Source: Siphonodentalium dalli
Lineage: Eukaryota > Mollusca > Scaphopoda > Gadilida > Siphonodentaliidae
Reading direction: 5' to 3'
NCBI GenBank assembly: GCA_032622095.1
Contig: CP136063.1
Location: forward strand, 218,629,982 to 218,693,981
Length of the DNA stretch: 64,000 nt
The position numbers and the translations under genes were made by a program. Shown here piece by piece: positions 36,495 to 48,835 of this stretch. Positions within the stretch are counted from its first letter, which is position 1, and every line of letters begins with the position of its first letter. The notes below the pieces were generated by a model, which worked only from the letters and a program-made list of their open reading frames with translations, ran no database searches and was not told the origin of the DNA.

Positions 36495-38535
36495 GAATCT
36501 AACCCCGACAATTTTGCCCAAATTTTCAACAGTTGGAAATTTCATTCCTGAAGTTGAGTTTGTTGTGATATTACAGCCAGCTTGGAATCTGCTGTCCTTG
36601 GACCAAAAGTCGAATATAACCCTAAACTTTCGGACAATGTTCTGCACTGCAATAGCTTATGGCTATCAGTTGAAATTACCAACCACAATGGGTGTTAGGT
36701 AGGAACTGAGCTAGTTTATGTGTGTTATATGTATGTTTTGTATGACGAAATGCAGTAGGCGTGGGCGAAACGACACCAAGGACATGACACTGTTCAATAC
36801 CTCTATAGTGCATTTATATTTACCCACTTTACATGTGGAGAAAATAACACAATGTGTTACCTATACGACCAATGGTTTGGCGATAATTGCCTAACAAGAA
36901 CTTTCTACATTTAAATTTCTAGTTCTTTTGAGATGATTCCTTCCCAAGACCGCATGAAAAGGGTTTAGTCACCATACTTTTATTTTAGTACAGGCTGGTA
37001 AGCGGTATAGGAAAACAAACATTTTGTATTTCTGTTATGTTTGTGTTGGCCCTGGCTCTAGTGTAAACACAATCAACATGCATGTTTATGCCGATTTGTT
37101 GCTGGGTGTGTTTAATATGGACGATTATCTTGACAAAGTAACATAAAAATGAAGACAAACGAAAATAGCATGAGCATATAGAATAATTGGTTGATTTATT
37201 TTAAAAAGTAACAGAAAATGGAGCAGGTAGATAGATAGAATGTGCTAGAGAGGATGAGATCGAAGATGAAAGAGAGGTGGAGAGAGTAGGAAGAGGAGAA
37301 GCAGACCATTACACCCGTCCTTGTTTCATACGATTACTGATATATGCCAACGACGTGATAATATAGGAGAGATTTATTTGTTTATTTATATACTTGAACT
37401 TATTATCTGAACATGTATCTATTTAGAGTGTCACATCTGTAGCTAACAGCACAAACCCCTATAATTGAACAGTGTTCTGCTTTGTTCTCTTGAAAACCAA
37501 ATGTGGCATACGAAACAGACCTCTAAACATCAAATAATATCACTTTGTTATTGAAAAATTAACAAAATAGTTTTGGTGCCTCTCTAAGGGTTAGTTTACA
37601 TTACTGTAGATCTGTATACAGCTATACACGTATACTAGTGTAAACGGGCTGATATAGAAATGCCCACAGAAAGAAAACGGTATTCGTTCGTGTGAGCAAA
37701 ACTCGTGTCCGTTATAAGTCACGGTCAACACCGAGGCATTGCGACAGGCAAATCTCAATTGATTAATTGTTACTCTGGTCTGGCGAATGTGCTTAATCTT
37801 TCTTTGTCATTTCAACCCATGTATTTCACACTGTGTGGTGACAAAGTACTTAAAGTAAAGTTTTTACTATATACATATATCTTATTAACATTTGTTCTTC
37901 CTGGAGTTTGGTAATACATTAGTATACTCAGTGAACAACAGGGCGACCGCAAAAGCATAGCACAACAAGGCCTCTATCACTGACGTTGACTAGCGCATCA
38001 TATAATCTAGGTCATTTTGTTATTATATGCTCACAAAGTTGTGATTAGATGTGAAATTCCGCACATTTCTGTGATATGGGTCGTAGATTAAGTAGCCATA
38101 TATCTATGTGTGTACACTGTTGTTTGTTTTGTATTCCTGTGTGATTTGTTCTCATGCGACTTCCATTCTGTCTTCGAACCATTATCAACTGGTGTGAGAA
38201 TAAACTGCTTTGGTCTGCTGATAGTTAGATTTTGTTGTCTGGCCTAAACTGACACGACGCATAGTGAATTGTCAATTACCAGAGTACTGATGAGCGCGCG
38301 TTCACTATCAGTAATCATATTGTGACTAAACTTTAAATCTACGACACGTGACTTCACACAGATCTGTATACAGATCTACATCAATGTAAACTGGCCCTAA
38401 AACATCGTTAAGGCGTTTACATAAATAGACAATTAAAAATAAAACGAAATAGCGCGTTTAGTTTAGCACTTCCGTTGCAAACATTCTATTCCATACACTA
38501 TACAACTGAAATGAAAAGAAATTATGTTTCATAAA
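36495..38535. other. Long interval without recognised genes
   Basis: At 36520-36610, caacagttggaaatttcatt and nearby words resemble 42930-43000, an old dispersed repeat. A purine-rich stretch lies at 37215-37305. No convincing ORF on either strand. Confidence 0.45.
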
Positions 38536-38539
38536 ATTT

Positions 38540-38640
38540 TCCTGGAACCCTCATTAGAGTTTATGACAACCCGCCATCATATAGTGTCTCTTTTATGAAA
38601 TAAGTGGATGTATACAACGTACACTCTGGAACAATAACTG
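38540..38640. repeat. Triplicated segment, copy 1 (others at 40768-40880 and 41720-41850)
   Basis: The three segments share acccgccatcatatagt, gaaataagtggatgta and gtacactctggaa with increasing divergence. A second duplicated block links 40260-40470 with 42350-42545 (agacatcctttgaaat, ggacccttaatttgtgtcat). Together they indicate old tandem duplications of about 2 kb. Confidence 0.65.
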
Positions 38641-39154
38641 CACTCTAAATCGCGTTGGGTAAAATTTTCCAAACACAATGGTGGATATAGCACCACCCGA
38701 ACGTTGGGTAAATTTTACCCAATGTTGGGCAATGTTTTTACTCAACGCCGGGTTAACAATTTACCCAATATTAATTTCCATTATGCGTTGGGCGATTATT
38801 TGTAGGCTTAAGCGATCTGTAGGAAATTGGCACACAGGTGTCACCTGACCAGGGGAATAAAATTGGATATGTGCCTTTGATCTCAGATTACTTAAAGGGG
38901 GGGGGGGGGGTAATGAATTGTTGTTTGTTGTAACATAGTTGATCAACGAAGAGCATTTATCAGATCAGAAGAAATGTGGGGAAAATTGATTTGACCCAAT
39001 TAAGTAATTATTCACCAAATGTTCGGGTTCTAAAGTCGCAGAAGGGAAATCAATATTGGAAAAATTGTTACCCTGCGTTGAGTAAAAACATTGCCCAACA
39101 TTGGGTAAAATTTACCCAGCGTTCGCGTGGTGCTATATATATGCACCATTTTGA

Positions 39155-39966
39155 CAGGGGGGCCGGAAAAAAACTGCGGGACACAACGTACCGGGGGGTG
39201 GGGGGGGGGGGGGGTACCTAGGCGTCACAAATTTACACGTACATTTTTTCCTTATTCATTTAGGGGGGGGGGCGTTGTCGGAAAAAATTTGCATGTAATT
39301 TTTTTCCAAATATGTATTTTCAGACTCACAACTTCAATTTTCTCTCATTTTATAGAATATGGATTAACCTTAATATCTAAATCATATATACATGAGTAGT
39401 ACAATCCACCTAAAACAATTTTGGGCAACCACTGTCTTGGTTTAAATGTGATATTGACCCCATTAACCCTCTTAATAATGCGGACTATGTCAGTGTCTAC
39501 CAGTCGAATGCAGAATTCTACCCTGCGATCGCTTATCTGGCAAATTTTTACTGCAGAACTATCCCATGTATTAAACAATTTCTCCTCCAACGGTATCAGA
39601 AAACAGTTATATGCTGGTATCTCACTCATCTCATTTGCATATTTTTCAAAGTCGAGGTAATGACTAGTTGTCATTTTTTAAAGTGCATACAAAGCGTTGC
39701 GATCACCAATATACATGTTTGTACATGTCATGACATCACGAGGTACAAATCTGCGTTCTACTGGCAGACAATGACCATTTTAGTCATAATAATCTAAACT
39801 AAGTTACCAAGCACCTTCTCGTGAATTGTATGCTCCGGTGTTTTTTTCGGTTTCCGGTAACTGCAGTTTTTGCTGTTTTGGGGGAGGGGGGGGGGGGTAA
39901 CCAAACCGAAGAAAACAGTTTTTTCCACCCTGTGTCTGCAGTTTTTTTCCGCCCCCCCCCCCCCTG
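39155..39966. mobile_element. Nested hAT-like element with CAGGGGGG ends
   Basis: Starts caggggggccggaaaaaaac and ends ttttttccgcccc through cccctg, with attttga duplicated at 39148-39154 and 39967-39973. CAGGGG ends are a hAT feature; the visible duplication is 7 bp rather than 8. Several further poly-G/poly-C stretches followed by cggaaaaaa or its complement lie inside. It carries a 109-residue ORF on the minus strand. Confidence 0.68.
39345..39674 (-). CDS. 109-residue ORF of unknown function inside the poly-G element
   Basis: An ATG-started minus-strand ORF (MTTSHYLDFEKYANEMSEIP at the start, ending DIKVNPYSIK and a stop). It is not a by-product of a tandem repeat and its composition is protein-like, with mixed charged and hydrophobic residues, one WDSS, RRVEFCIRL and FKPRQWLPK. 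No transposase motif, signal peptide or membrane segment is seen. It occupies about 40 percent of the element, centrally. It may be an ORF of the element, a captured gene piece, or chance. I do not recognise it. Confidence 0.3.
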   Translation of the reverse strand: MTTSHYLDFEKYANEMSEIPAYNCFLIPLEEKLFNTWDSSAVKICQISDRRVEFCIRLVDTDIVRIIKRVNGVNITFKPRQWLPKIVLGGLYYSCIYDLDIKVNPYSIK

Positions 39967-41026
39967 ATTTTGATGGTAATTTTTTACCTAACGCGATTTA
40001 GAGTGTAACTATATATATATATGTTTATCCGAGATGGAAAGAACTTCAAATAAGTAAATAAACCAAATGTGAAATATAAACCAGACCTATTAATTCCAAA
40101 TAATAACTCTCTTACTAAAAATAAACAAAATTGTTGTTGCCTATAAAACATCGGAACTATATTATAAATAAATACATAGAAAATTCTACTATATATAGTC
40201 GCAAATGCTGAACTTATATGTATATTCGATATAGAATATGTGCAAAAATACAAACGATTGCGCTCTCAACGCACTTTGACAGAGACATCCTTTGAAATAA
40301 AAACAAGACAAAATACAAAAAACAAATAGGCTTTTACGCAGTCCAAAATTTAGATGCAGAAACGAAGAGAACCCAGTTCACAGGTGAAATGTGGACCCTT
40401 AATTTGTGTCATGCATGAGAGTGATTCATGATCAATAGAAAATGTTTCGCCGTCCACGGAATGTATTCAGTCATGTATTCGGTGTTCCAGACCTTCGGTT
40501 AAAGAGGTACTATACATAAAATCGGGAAATTTATTTTTATAATCAACAGAATATATGCAATAAATGAATGAATGTGAGCCGTGGCTGAGTGAAAAATACT
40601 CATGTTCTCTATGAACGATGCAAACAACATGGTAATTATAATGAAAATGAATTTATTACTGAAATGAATGTATATATAACTCAACACCTAAAATATCTGT
40701 CGTGTAGCGCATTACTCGTACCAAATATATTATTTTATACAGTATAATCTAAATGGAAAGTAACATATGTTTCTTTTCACCTTGACTACATCTTTAAACA
40801 AACCGCCATTATATAGTATTTCTTAATTGAAATAAGCGGATATACATGTATATGCAAAGTACACTCTGGAAGAACTAACAACTACACTGATAAAACATTG
40901 AATCGTCACAAGCGTTATCAACCGTTAGTGCGTTTATATGGTATTCAAAATCTAAACGCAACGTTTTAGTTTTTGATGGATTGCGTGTATGCGGTTCAGT
41001 CTGTGTGTTAAAGTTTGCCCTTTTAA

Positions 41027-41418
41027 CCCTTTACCCAACAAACCGGCCAAAACCGGCCAAATAAAGCTTCAACAGCCTAAAATATCTTCGGTCTGTCTCA
41101 ATAGAACCATACAAATATGGATATCATTGGAACCGGCTCCTTGACCACATTGTGATAGTTACAGTTATACCCTGTGCCAATGCATTCTCTTATATATGCG
41201 AGTCGACCATAGGTCGCCTCGCATATATAAGAGAATGCATTGGCCTAAAAAAAATCTTTTTTTAACACTTTTTACCATTTTTTCTTACATTCTTTAACAA
41301 TTTTATAATTTTGAATGTGTTAAGCCAATGCATTCTCTTATATATGCGAGGCGACCTATGGTCGACTCGCATATATAAGAGAATGCATTGGCACAGGGCC
41401 CTTCTGTTGGGTAAAGGG
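41027..41418. mobile_element. piggyBac-type MITE, long version, copy 2
   Basis: 392 bp flanked by TTAA (41023-41026 and 41419-41422), ends ccctttacccaaca and tgttgggtaaaggg. It contains two inverted palindromes of about 70 bp (ccaatgcattctcttatata, then gcgagtcgaccataggtcgc) separated by a T-rich spacer. TTAA target and CCCTTT ends are piggyBac hallmarks. Confidence 0.88.
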
Positions 41419-42699
41419 TTAAAGACCATTATATATTTCTTGTAACTATCGGCAGTGTATGTGAATCTATAGACCATATACACGCATTATTCGGCTGTAT
41501 AGACAATGTCCTCAACGTCAAGTTGAAGCCCATTATTACGATTTAATACGTGTATTTGGTTAAGATAGCATTGAAGTGTTTAAAATAATTCCTGTATTAT
41601 GCAGTATTATGTATAAATAAAATTGTCACATATATTCCTCATGCCCGCTTCTGCTGGTAGATAGTCAACTTCTATGTTCATGTGTGTCGTGTGTGGTTCT
41701 ATAGATGTAATTTCTGAACATATGTTTCGTATCAATTTACCTTGACTACATGTTTCAATCAACCCGCCATTATGTAGTACATGTTTTTATTAAGTGAAAT
41801 AAGCGGATATGTACATATATGCAAAGTACACACTGGAAGAATTAACAACTAGACGCAATTTCTGAACATATATGTAGCACCTAAAGCACGACACCTAACG
41901 TGTGATAAAACGAAGATCCGTTTCATTCCCCTCCCCTCCGTCATCCCCTCCCCTCCGTCACCCCCTCCACCTGCGTCTTCTTTTCTTGAATTCTCCTCTT
42001 ATTCTTAATACCCAAAAAATCCCAGAACCCATGTAATATCCGAGTTATCTATCTACTGTCCCGTCCCGATATTTACGTATTGAATGCCAGGATGATTTAT
42101 ATATAGATTTTACGGGGGGCTCTTGGTGATACATGGCGATAAAGACACCCGAAAGGCCATGTGCTTACTGTCGTTCTCCCTTTCTACCAGGTATATAGCA
42201 TATTACCATATCAATTATAGCAATTCCTAATGTATTTCCATGTTCTATATATGTATCTTATGTAACATAATTATATATGTGGTGTATAAATAAACAATGT
42301 TTAAACCAACACATATATATATTGCTGAAGTAGAATAAGCTCGAAAATACAAAACGCTCGCAACTCACTTTGACTGAGACATCCTTTAAAATCAACGAAA
42401 ACAATCCAAAACAGATACGCTTTTACGAAGTCCATATTTTAGCAGAAACGAACAGAAACCAGTTCACAAATGTGGACCCTTAATTGGTGTCATGACTGAG
42501 GGTAATTCATGATCAATAGCAAATGTTTCTTCGTCCCTCGGAATGTCTCGTTCTACGTTAACATGGGATCTGTACAAACAATTCATTTGGCTGGCTCATT
42601 TCGTAAATAAACTGTGGTCCTCTCATCCAACGCAGATGTGAGAGCGGCTCGATTCGTTTGTACCATACACGTATACATCCGTCCAGTAACATGGCGACA

Positions 42700-43095
42700 T
42701 GGGACGGATGGAGGAGTGGCTACCCCCCCCCCCCCAAACGTTAGTCAAAATTCAGTTGGAAGCTTCATACCTGACACAATATTACTTGGAAATTTTACAC
42801 CACATATAGGTTGAAATAGTTTAAATAGTTCTCATTGTTTTATTTTCAAACCAGTAATTAGTGGGGAATTTGTTGTTTTTAGACCAAAAGTAGCATATTT
42901 GTTTTACTTTTCGTGAACAATTTGGTGTGAAATGGCCATCAATTGGAAATTTCCTGCAGCTAGAAAGAATGTAGTTCCAGTTGGAAAGTTCCATTCAAAG
43001 AGGGTGCCCACCTGTGAGTTTGGTCGGGGGGGGGGGGGTGCTGCAGTTAGAAATATCAAGGAGAAAAACCCTCTATAACCACGTACCTGCATGGA
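42700..43095. repeat. Poly-C/poly-G bounded dispersed repeat
   Basis: A poly-C run at 42722-42735 and a poly-G run near 43027-43039 bound sequence with recurring ttggaaattt words (attcagttggaagcttcata, atcaattggaaatttcctgc). The exit aaccctctataaccacgtac resembles accctctagccacgtccc at 23730 and 24930. Ends are not exact, so the type is uncertain. Confidence 0.45.
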
Positions 43096-43149
43096 TCGAT
43101 GTACGTGTAACGGTTTAGATACACAAGCGAGGTTTTGCAAAATTCACAG

Positions 43150-43875
43150 AGTTACGACTACGCTTAGAATACTATAATATAAATTTAAGGTAATACAATA
43201 CACGTTTATGGTACTATACCATATGTTATGGTACTGTAGTATACTTTTATGGTACTATAATACACATGTAATATAATATATGTTTAGGGTACTGTAATAT
43301 ACGTTTATGGCACAATAATATACGTTTATGGTACTACAATACACGTTTATGGTACTACACTATTCGTTTAGGGTACTACAATACACGTTAGAACACTATA
43401 ATATACATTTAGGGTACTACAATGCAGGTTAATAGTACTACAATATACGTTTACGGTACTAGAATACACGTTTGTGCACTATAATATACGTTTAGGGTAC
43501 TACAATATATGTTTAGATTACTGTAATATACCTTTAGTGTACTATATTATAGTTTATGTTCTATACTATACGTTTATGGTACTATAATACACGATTAGGG
43601 TACTAACATATATGCTTAGGGTAGTATACTATGTTAGGGTACTATACTATACGTTCAGTGTACTATACTATACGTTTAGGGTACTATAATGTTCGTTTAT
43701 GATACTATAATATACGTTTAGTGCGCTATACTATACGTTTAGGGTACTGTAATATATGTTTAGGGTACTATATTGTATTTATAGTACTATAATATACGCT
43801 TAGGGGGGTACTATGATATACGTTTAGGATACCATAATAACGTTCAGGGTACTATAATATACGTTTAGGGTACCT
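43150..43875. repeat. Degenerate 20-21-bp minisatellite
   Basis: Some 33 loose copies of ggtactataatatacgttta, with cac, gtt and length variation. Starts soon after 43150 and ends at 43873. Confidence 0.9.
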
Positions 43876-43879
43876 GGGT

Positions 43880-44680
43880 TGTCGGCACTTGGTTGTTTTG
43901 ACCAAAGCACCTGGACTTTATTTGTGACATGATTATCGTATATGCAATAGAATAGTTATATAGCTATAGTCATGCAACAATATTATTGTTGAACGGAGAA
44001 GGCAATCCCAATCGAATCTGACAGACGCAACGAACACATGATCCAGCTACATACTATGAAACTGTAGTTAATGCTATTGTATGCTTCACAATGTAGTTCA
44101 GATAGGTTCAGAATTCGCACGCGTGTATATGTGCATACATGTTTATAGGCTGGAGCCTCAAGAGGACTCATATGTTACTACTTGTATATAGCGAATTTCG
44201 TATGTTTTCTCAATGTTTCCACGTTGTGGGTTCTGAATAGTGCTGCTAATTTCAGTACTTGTCGTCTTGTGAGAAATCTGGTTCAAGATAATTTGATATC
44301 CCATGAAACACATTTATATCATTAAAAAGCCATTATATATTTCCTTGTATCTCACTAGTGATGACTAGGCGCCTGCTTCCCGGGATATTTGGCATCGCGC
44401 TAACAAAATTACCGCACGAATTAATACTATTTCGAAACGCCGCGCTTGACACCAACACCAGACGTTGCAAAAATGATTTCTTTGTTCTTTAAAATAAAAT
44501 TCTTGCCCAACTTCGTAGCACTAACGAAAATAGTCACAAAAACAAACTATATTTTTCGTCGACAGCGAGAGCGCGCAATACTATCGTATACGGTTGTGGT
44601 GCGTCTCTGACAACGCCGTACATGTATGCATGCATTTTTTAGATTCTTTTGAAGAGTTTGAAAAGCTCTACCTTTTTTCA
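43880..44680. other. Interval without recognised genes
   Basis: No ORF or repeat with support. Confidence 0.4.
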
Positions 44681-44682
44681 TG

Positions 44683-44830
44683 TGATACACTATATCTTCG
44701 ACTCGTTATTTTAGGATATAAGATTTTATTAATCTCGTTAGGTAAATTTGATTCCCAACTCGTCTACGACTCGTTGTGAATCAAATTTATCAAACTAGTT
44801 TCATAAAATTATATATTCCAACTCGTTGGA
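44683..44830. repeat. Palindromic element with actcgt motifs, copy 2
   Basis: Shares atcttcgactcgttatttt, then actcgtctacgactcgttg and tgaatcaaatttatcaaact with 11968-12122. Its arms are more diverged. Confidence 0.7.
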
Positions 44831-45586
44831 AATCCACCATATCTTATGTTTCTGATATGTGACACAAAGCATATGCAAATTCGCAATTTCGATGTTGTAA
44901 GATAAACAAAAATGTGTTTTGTAGCTTTGTCATGATGCCGCATACATTAAGCGACAACCATTTTATATCGGTACGACATTTTGAGACGGACTGTTATTAG
45001 AACAATATAAGTTGATTTGAATGGAGCACGATTTATTGACAACGAGAGTAAAATGCGTCACCGCGCTGCCACGAGTCGTGTAATCGAGTTAGTCGGAACG
45101 CTGTTTTCAATAGACGCGGTTAATAAGAAGTGGTTCTGGTGAACACATGGAACGTATCAATAAATTTGATCACCGAAAATTTAAAAGCATGTCACGTCGA
45201 TAAAAATGGCTTTCCGTGCAGTTTCATTTTATTCATTTGTTTTCGAATTGCAATACAGATAAAGTTACACTCTTTCGTTGGATATTCGGGAAATCGAGAA
45301 TAAAACAGTTTGTGAACTCGCCTGCAAGCCGATGAGTTCGCTGAACCCCAGCGGTTAGGTGCGAACTACAATCCGAGTCTCAATTCAATCCAATTCGATG
45401 CCACGACAATATGCTGCACCCAGTTGGTTGTTTTACATAACTCATTTGTCGAGGAAAATGTCACAATACGTTATACTTTGTACAAGAAAAGACCATACGA
45501 TATAAGCGATAATTAACGACCATGTGTAAGCTATATGCATATGAATAGCAATTATTATAAATTATAACCATTAATAATTTAATAAT
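44831..45586. other. Interval without recognised genes
   Basis: AT-rich; nothing recognised. Confidence 0.4.
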
Positions 45587-45594
45587 ACTATGAC

Positions 45595-47194
45595 CAGGGG
45601 GGGTCAGGAAAAATATTACGGATACAACGTGGAAATTTTTTGTTTTTCAGTTTTGGGGACCCACCACCCCGGAAGCGTAAGTTTTTTCCACCCAGGTCTG
45701 GGACACCCACCCGGGGCCGTAAGTTTTTTCCACCCAGGTCTGGGACACCCACCCCCAAAATTGATGAAAATATTGTAAATTCTACTAAATAATGTGTTGA
45801 GTCTGCACCCGAACTGAGAGAACGCTGATCAAGTACAGCCACACAAAATAAACAAACAAAGCACATGGATGAAAATTATGCCAACAAAACCAGTGACAAA
45901 ACCTTTAAAAACCCAAATATTTATGGTTATAAAGGTAAAATACCCACTTTAACAGGATAGTTGTGTCCATTATTAGCAATAGGTTAAAATATGTGCATGT
46001 GTAAAGTAAAAACACCACCAATTTGATTAAATAAACACAGTTCCAGTCCTCTCCATGTGGGAAATCACTGGTGAGAAATGAGGAGCTCCCCTTAAAATAA
46101 TTATAGGCGAGTGGCGAGTAGCTCTCCTACAAAATGTCGAGGCGAGTAGTATCCAAGCAGGAGATGCCGAGGGCGAGAGTACGGGAGGGGGTCAGGGGGC
46201 TTCTCTCGGACAATTTTGAAAATTAGATGCTCTGAGATTGAATCTGGAGCCTTTTAATGCTCCAATCAGTGAACAACACGTTATTATGTGACTTAAGTCA
46301 CTGTAGTCATGTATCGACATCGACCATGTACTTCGACCACGTGGTCACTGTATTTATCGTTTATTTAATATCTTGACTGATATCATTAATATAAACAAAT
46401 GAGGCCAACGGTTTTTCGGCTTTTTGACAGCTGACCACATTGCTAATAGTACACACGCAAGTAAGTTGGTATATTTGAAATAAAGTTATCTGATATGTTA
46501 CGCACAATTGAAGAATGTGTATTCTGAGTTATCGAGAGTATTTTATTGAACCACGTGGTCTCTCTGTTTGTTGTGCAGAAATTGTATTGCCGATGTGAAT
46601 CGGAATCAGTTAGATTTGAATTAATTCCTCGATCTATTTTAGTAAATAGCGCATATAATAAAAAGAAAACCTTCGTGTTTTGAGTGAATACCGGAATTAC
46701 CTCATTCGTGGTCACAGTGATATACTGGAATCATCACTCGTGGCCTTAAGGCCACTCGTGATGATTTCAGTATATCACTGTGACCCCTCATGAGATACTT
46801 CCGGTATTCAGTCAAAACACGCAGGCATCCTCTATGTATAATAAGTTTAAAAAGCCATGATAAACTATTAGAAAAGATGAGAATGGATTTTTTTTTCATT
46901 GCAATTTGTTTCCTCGACCAAAAACCGGACCCACCCCATGGTTTCAACTGTTAAAGGGAGAAATTGTGGACACAAAAATAAAATATAGAGCGCCCCATCA
47001 CTTGTATAAGGCTATATCATGCACTACTATATGAACCTGATTGTTTCAATTCATTTTGAAGCTGTAATTTGTCTTAGAAATGATTTTGGAAAAAAATTGC
47101 ATGACATCAGACAAAATCTTCATTCCGGGCTCGGGGACACCCACCCACCCGGTCCTTGTATCCTGTAATGTTTTTCCTACCCCCCCCCCCCCCT
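45595..47194. mobile_element. hAT-like element of about 1.6 kb with CAGGGGGG ends
   Basis: Left end cagggggggtcaggaaaaat followed by attacggatac; right end gtatcctgtaatgtttttcc then a C run. Flanks actatgac (45587-45594) and attatgac (47195-47202) form an 8-bp duplication with one mismatch. Internal repeats include gtaagttttttccacccagg twice. A 92-residue minus-strand frame over these repeats and a 90-residue frame at 46443-46715 show no transposase motif. Confidence 0.62.
46675..46825. repeat. 150-bp near-perfect palindrome
   Basis: Arms read gtgttttgagtgaataccgg and ccggtattcagtcaaaacac, meeting at gtggccttaaggccac near 46748. Only a few mismatches and no spacer. It sits inside the element at 45595-47194. 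Confidence 0.85.
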
Positions 47195-47199
47195 ATTAT

Positions 47200-48681
47200 G
47201 ACCCTATAAATATACGCTAATCAACTACCCACATACAGCTAAACCACATGTATCCTAAAGATCTCAGATTTTGTTCTGAAATTCATATCAAACTTACTTC
47301 ATATATCTATATAATTATATCAAATCCATGTGTTTGTCTGTGTGTGTCACGATTTTAGCGCGTTAAAATGTATATTACGCCTCAAAAATATATATCACCC
47401 TAATGTCAGATTGGACCCAAATTGTTACCATATCCTGCGGCACATCCTAGAATACGACACGTACAATTTCAGGCCAATCTGTGCAAGACAACCTGAAATA
47501 TAACGCGTTTTCCCAAACATTGTCAAGGCGATGTATGTATTAATATAATGCGTTCAAGCCGAAAAAAAACGAATGTGGTTTCAGCGGCGTCCGTACCAAA
47601 GCTAAATTCCGGACAAACTCCGCGCACCGTTTTCAGGCTTTCTTTATATCGTTATTTGCGGTGCAGCGGTGGCGTTATTTTCTTGCAATCATGTTTGTCG
47701 TCCGTCATTTTTGACCCCATACGACCTAAATGGGCACACATGAGCAATAATGAGCGTTCCTTGTAAGCTTATAAGATATGTAGGAAAAGTGGTACACATT
47801 ACCAGGGGAATATCGTGGGATAGGCGCCATTGGCCCCAAATGACTACTTAAAGGGAGAGCCTTTTTTAACAACTTAAAAAGATAGATGGTAACTTTATCC
47901 GGAAAGTGTCATGCAATAGTCGATGTTTACCTCATGTGACTAATAATTATTTTAAATTATTTGAAGGGGCACTAATAATTTACTAATTCTTCGCACGATT
48001 TTCCTGCAAGTCATATTTATCATCCATCATTTTTGACGGGCAACCCGCTGGTATATATATAAACACATCCTCTTCTCTTTGGAAATATGGGAAAATTATG
48101 TAGACGCTACTTGCAGTGGGCGGGTACTTTATTTCTCAGATCATTCGCCTCCTGCTACAATTGTTACCGATTCCATGAGCAATATTCCACGTAACTCTCT
48201 CTGATTCAGTATATTAACAAAAGGACTTGTTACAGAGCTCTTTGACAAGAGATGCTCTTTGTTGATAAAATTTATATCAAGAGCCTGGCCCAGATGTCTA
48301 GAAATATGTTAAATTCGAAAGCAATATTAAAAAAAAAACATTACAAAATTCGAAATATTTGAAGTTTTAAAATTAATAAGAAAATATATATTTTTGAAGT
48401 TTTTAAAGTTATAAATTTGTTTTCAAATTCTTTTTTTTTTTTAAATCACCGATTCCATTAACATTATTCCACAGACTACGTTGACCCTGGTGTACGAACG
48501 GAGATAAAATCGTGGTCATGTAGTGATTTTTTACTGACAATTGGATGGGGACATTCGCTCATAATTAGTATTATAGGGTGATAATTGGTACCGATTCCAT
48601 GAGATATATTCCACATAACACTCTAGGGATAAGTCTATGAGGACGAGGAATTCTTACAAAGTTCTTTGGAATAATTTTCAG
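47200..48681. other. Interval with short repeated segments upstream of a possible exon
   Basis: The word accgattccatgagnaatattccac occurs at about 48166 and 48590, with a partial copy at 48449. The first and last are followed by similar ttacagagctctttgac / ttacaaagttctttgga. No coding region is recognised before 48682. Confidence 0.5.
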
Positions 48682-48825
48682 TATAGTCCAAACGGCTTTG
48701 ACTTTAAGAGTATGATTACAATGGGCGGTATCAACAGAGAATATATGGGTGGTGCTCAAGCTGCAAACAGAGTTCATTCCGCTATCTGCGCTATGTCTAA
48801 CTGCTGGCGGCAAGAGTATCCTTAA
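48682..48825 (+). CDS. Possible terminal exon of an unrecognised gene
   Basis: After an acceptor-like tract (tctttggaataattttcag) an open frame of 47 codons runs to TAA: YSPNGFDFKSMITMGGINRE, then YMGGAQAANRVHSAI and CAMSNCWRQEYP. It is polar, has two Cys and no membrane segment. Downstream sequence (48836-49035) is duplicated at 58125-58325 together with a decayed copy of this exon. An aataaataaatga stretch lies at 48953. The upstream part of the gene is not identified. I cannot assign a family; a paralogue of the neighbouring claudin-like gene is possible but unproved. Confidence 0.35.
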   Translation, partial: YSPNGFDFKSMITMGGINREYMGGAQAANRVHSAICAMSNCWRQEYP

Positions 48826-48835
48826 TTAAACTAAC

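Larger units (their letters stand above)
38643..40003. mobile_element. Foldback element, ctctaaat ends, copy 2, hosting a nested poly-G element
   Basis: Left ctctaaatcgcgttgggtaa follows TGCA; right acgcgatttagag precedes TGTA. Interior gttgggtaaattttacccaa palindromes match copy 1 at 22207-22722. It is enlarged by the insertion at 39155-39966. Confidence 0.75.

Noticed and set aside
36023-36647. Overlapping 168- and 156-residue Pro/His-rich ORFs on the minus strand
   Set aside because: They follow the 35-bp minisatellite in different frames; no start context or splice support.
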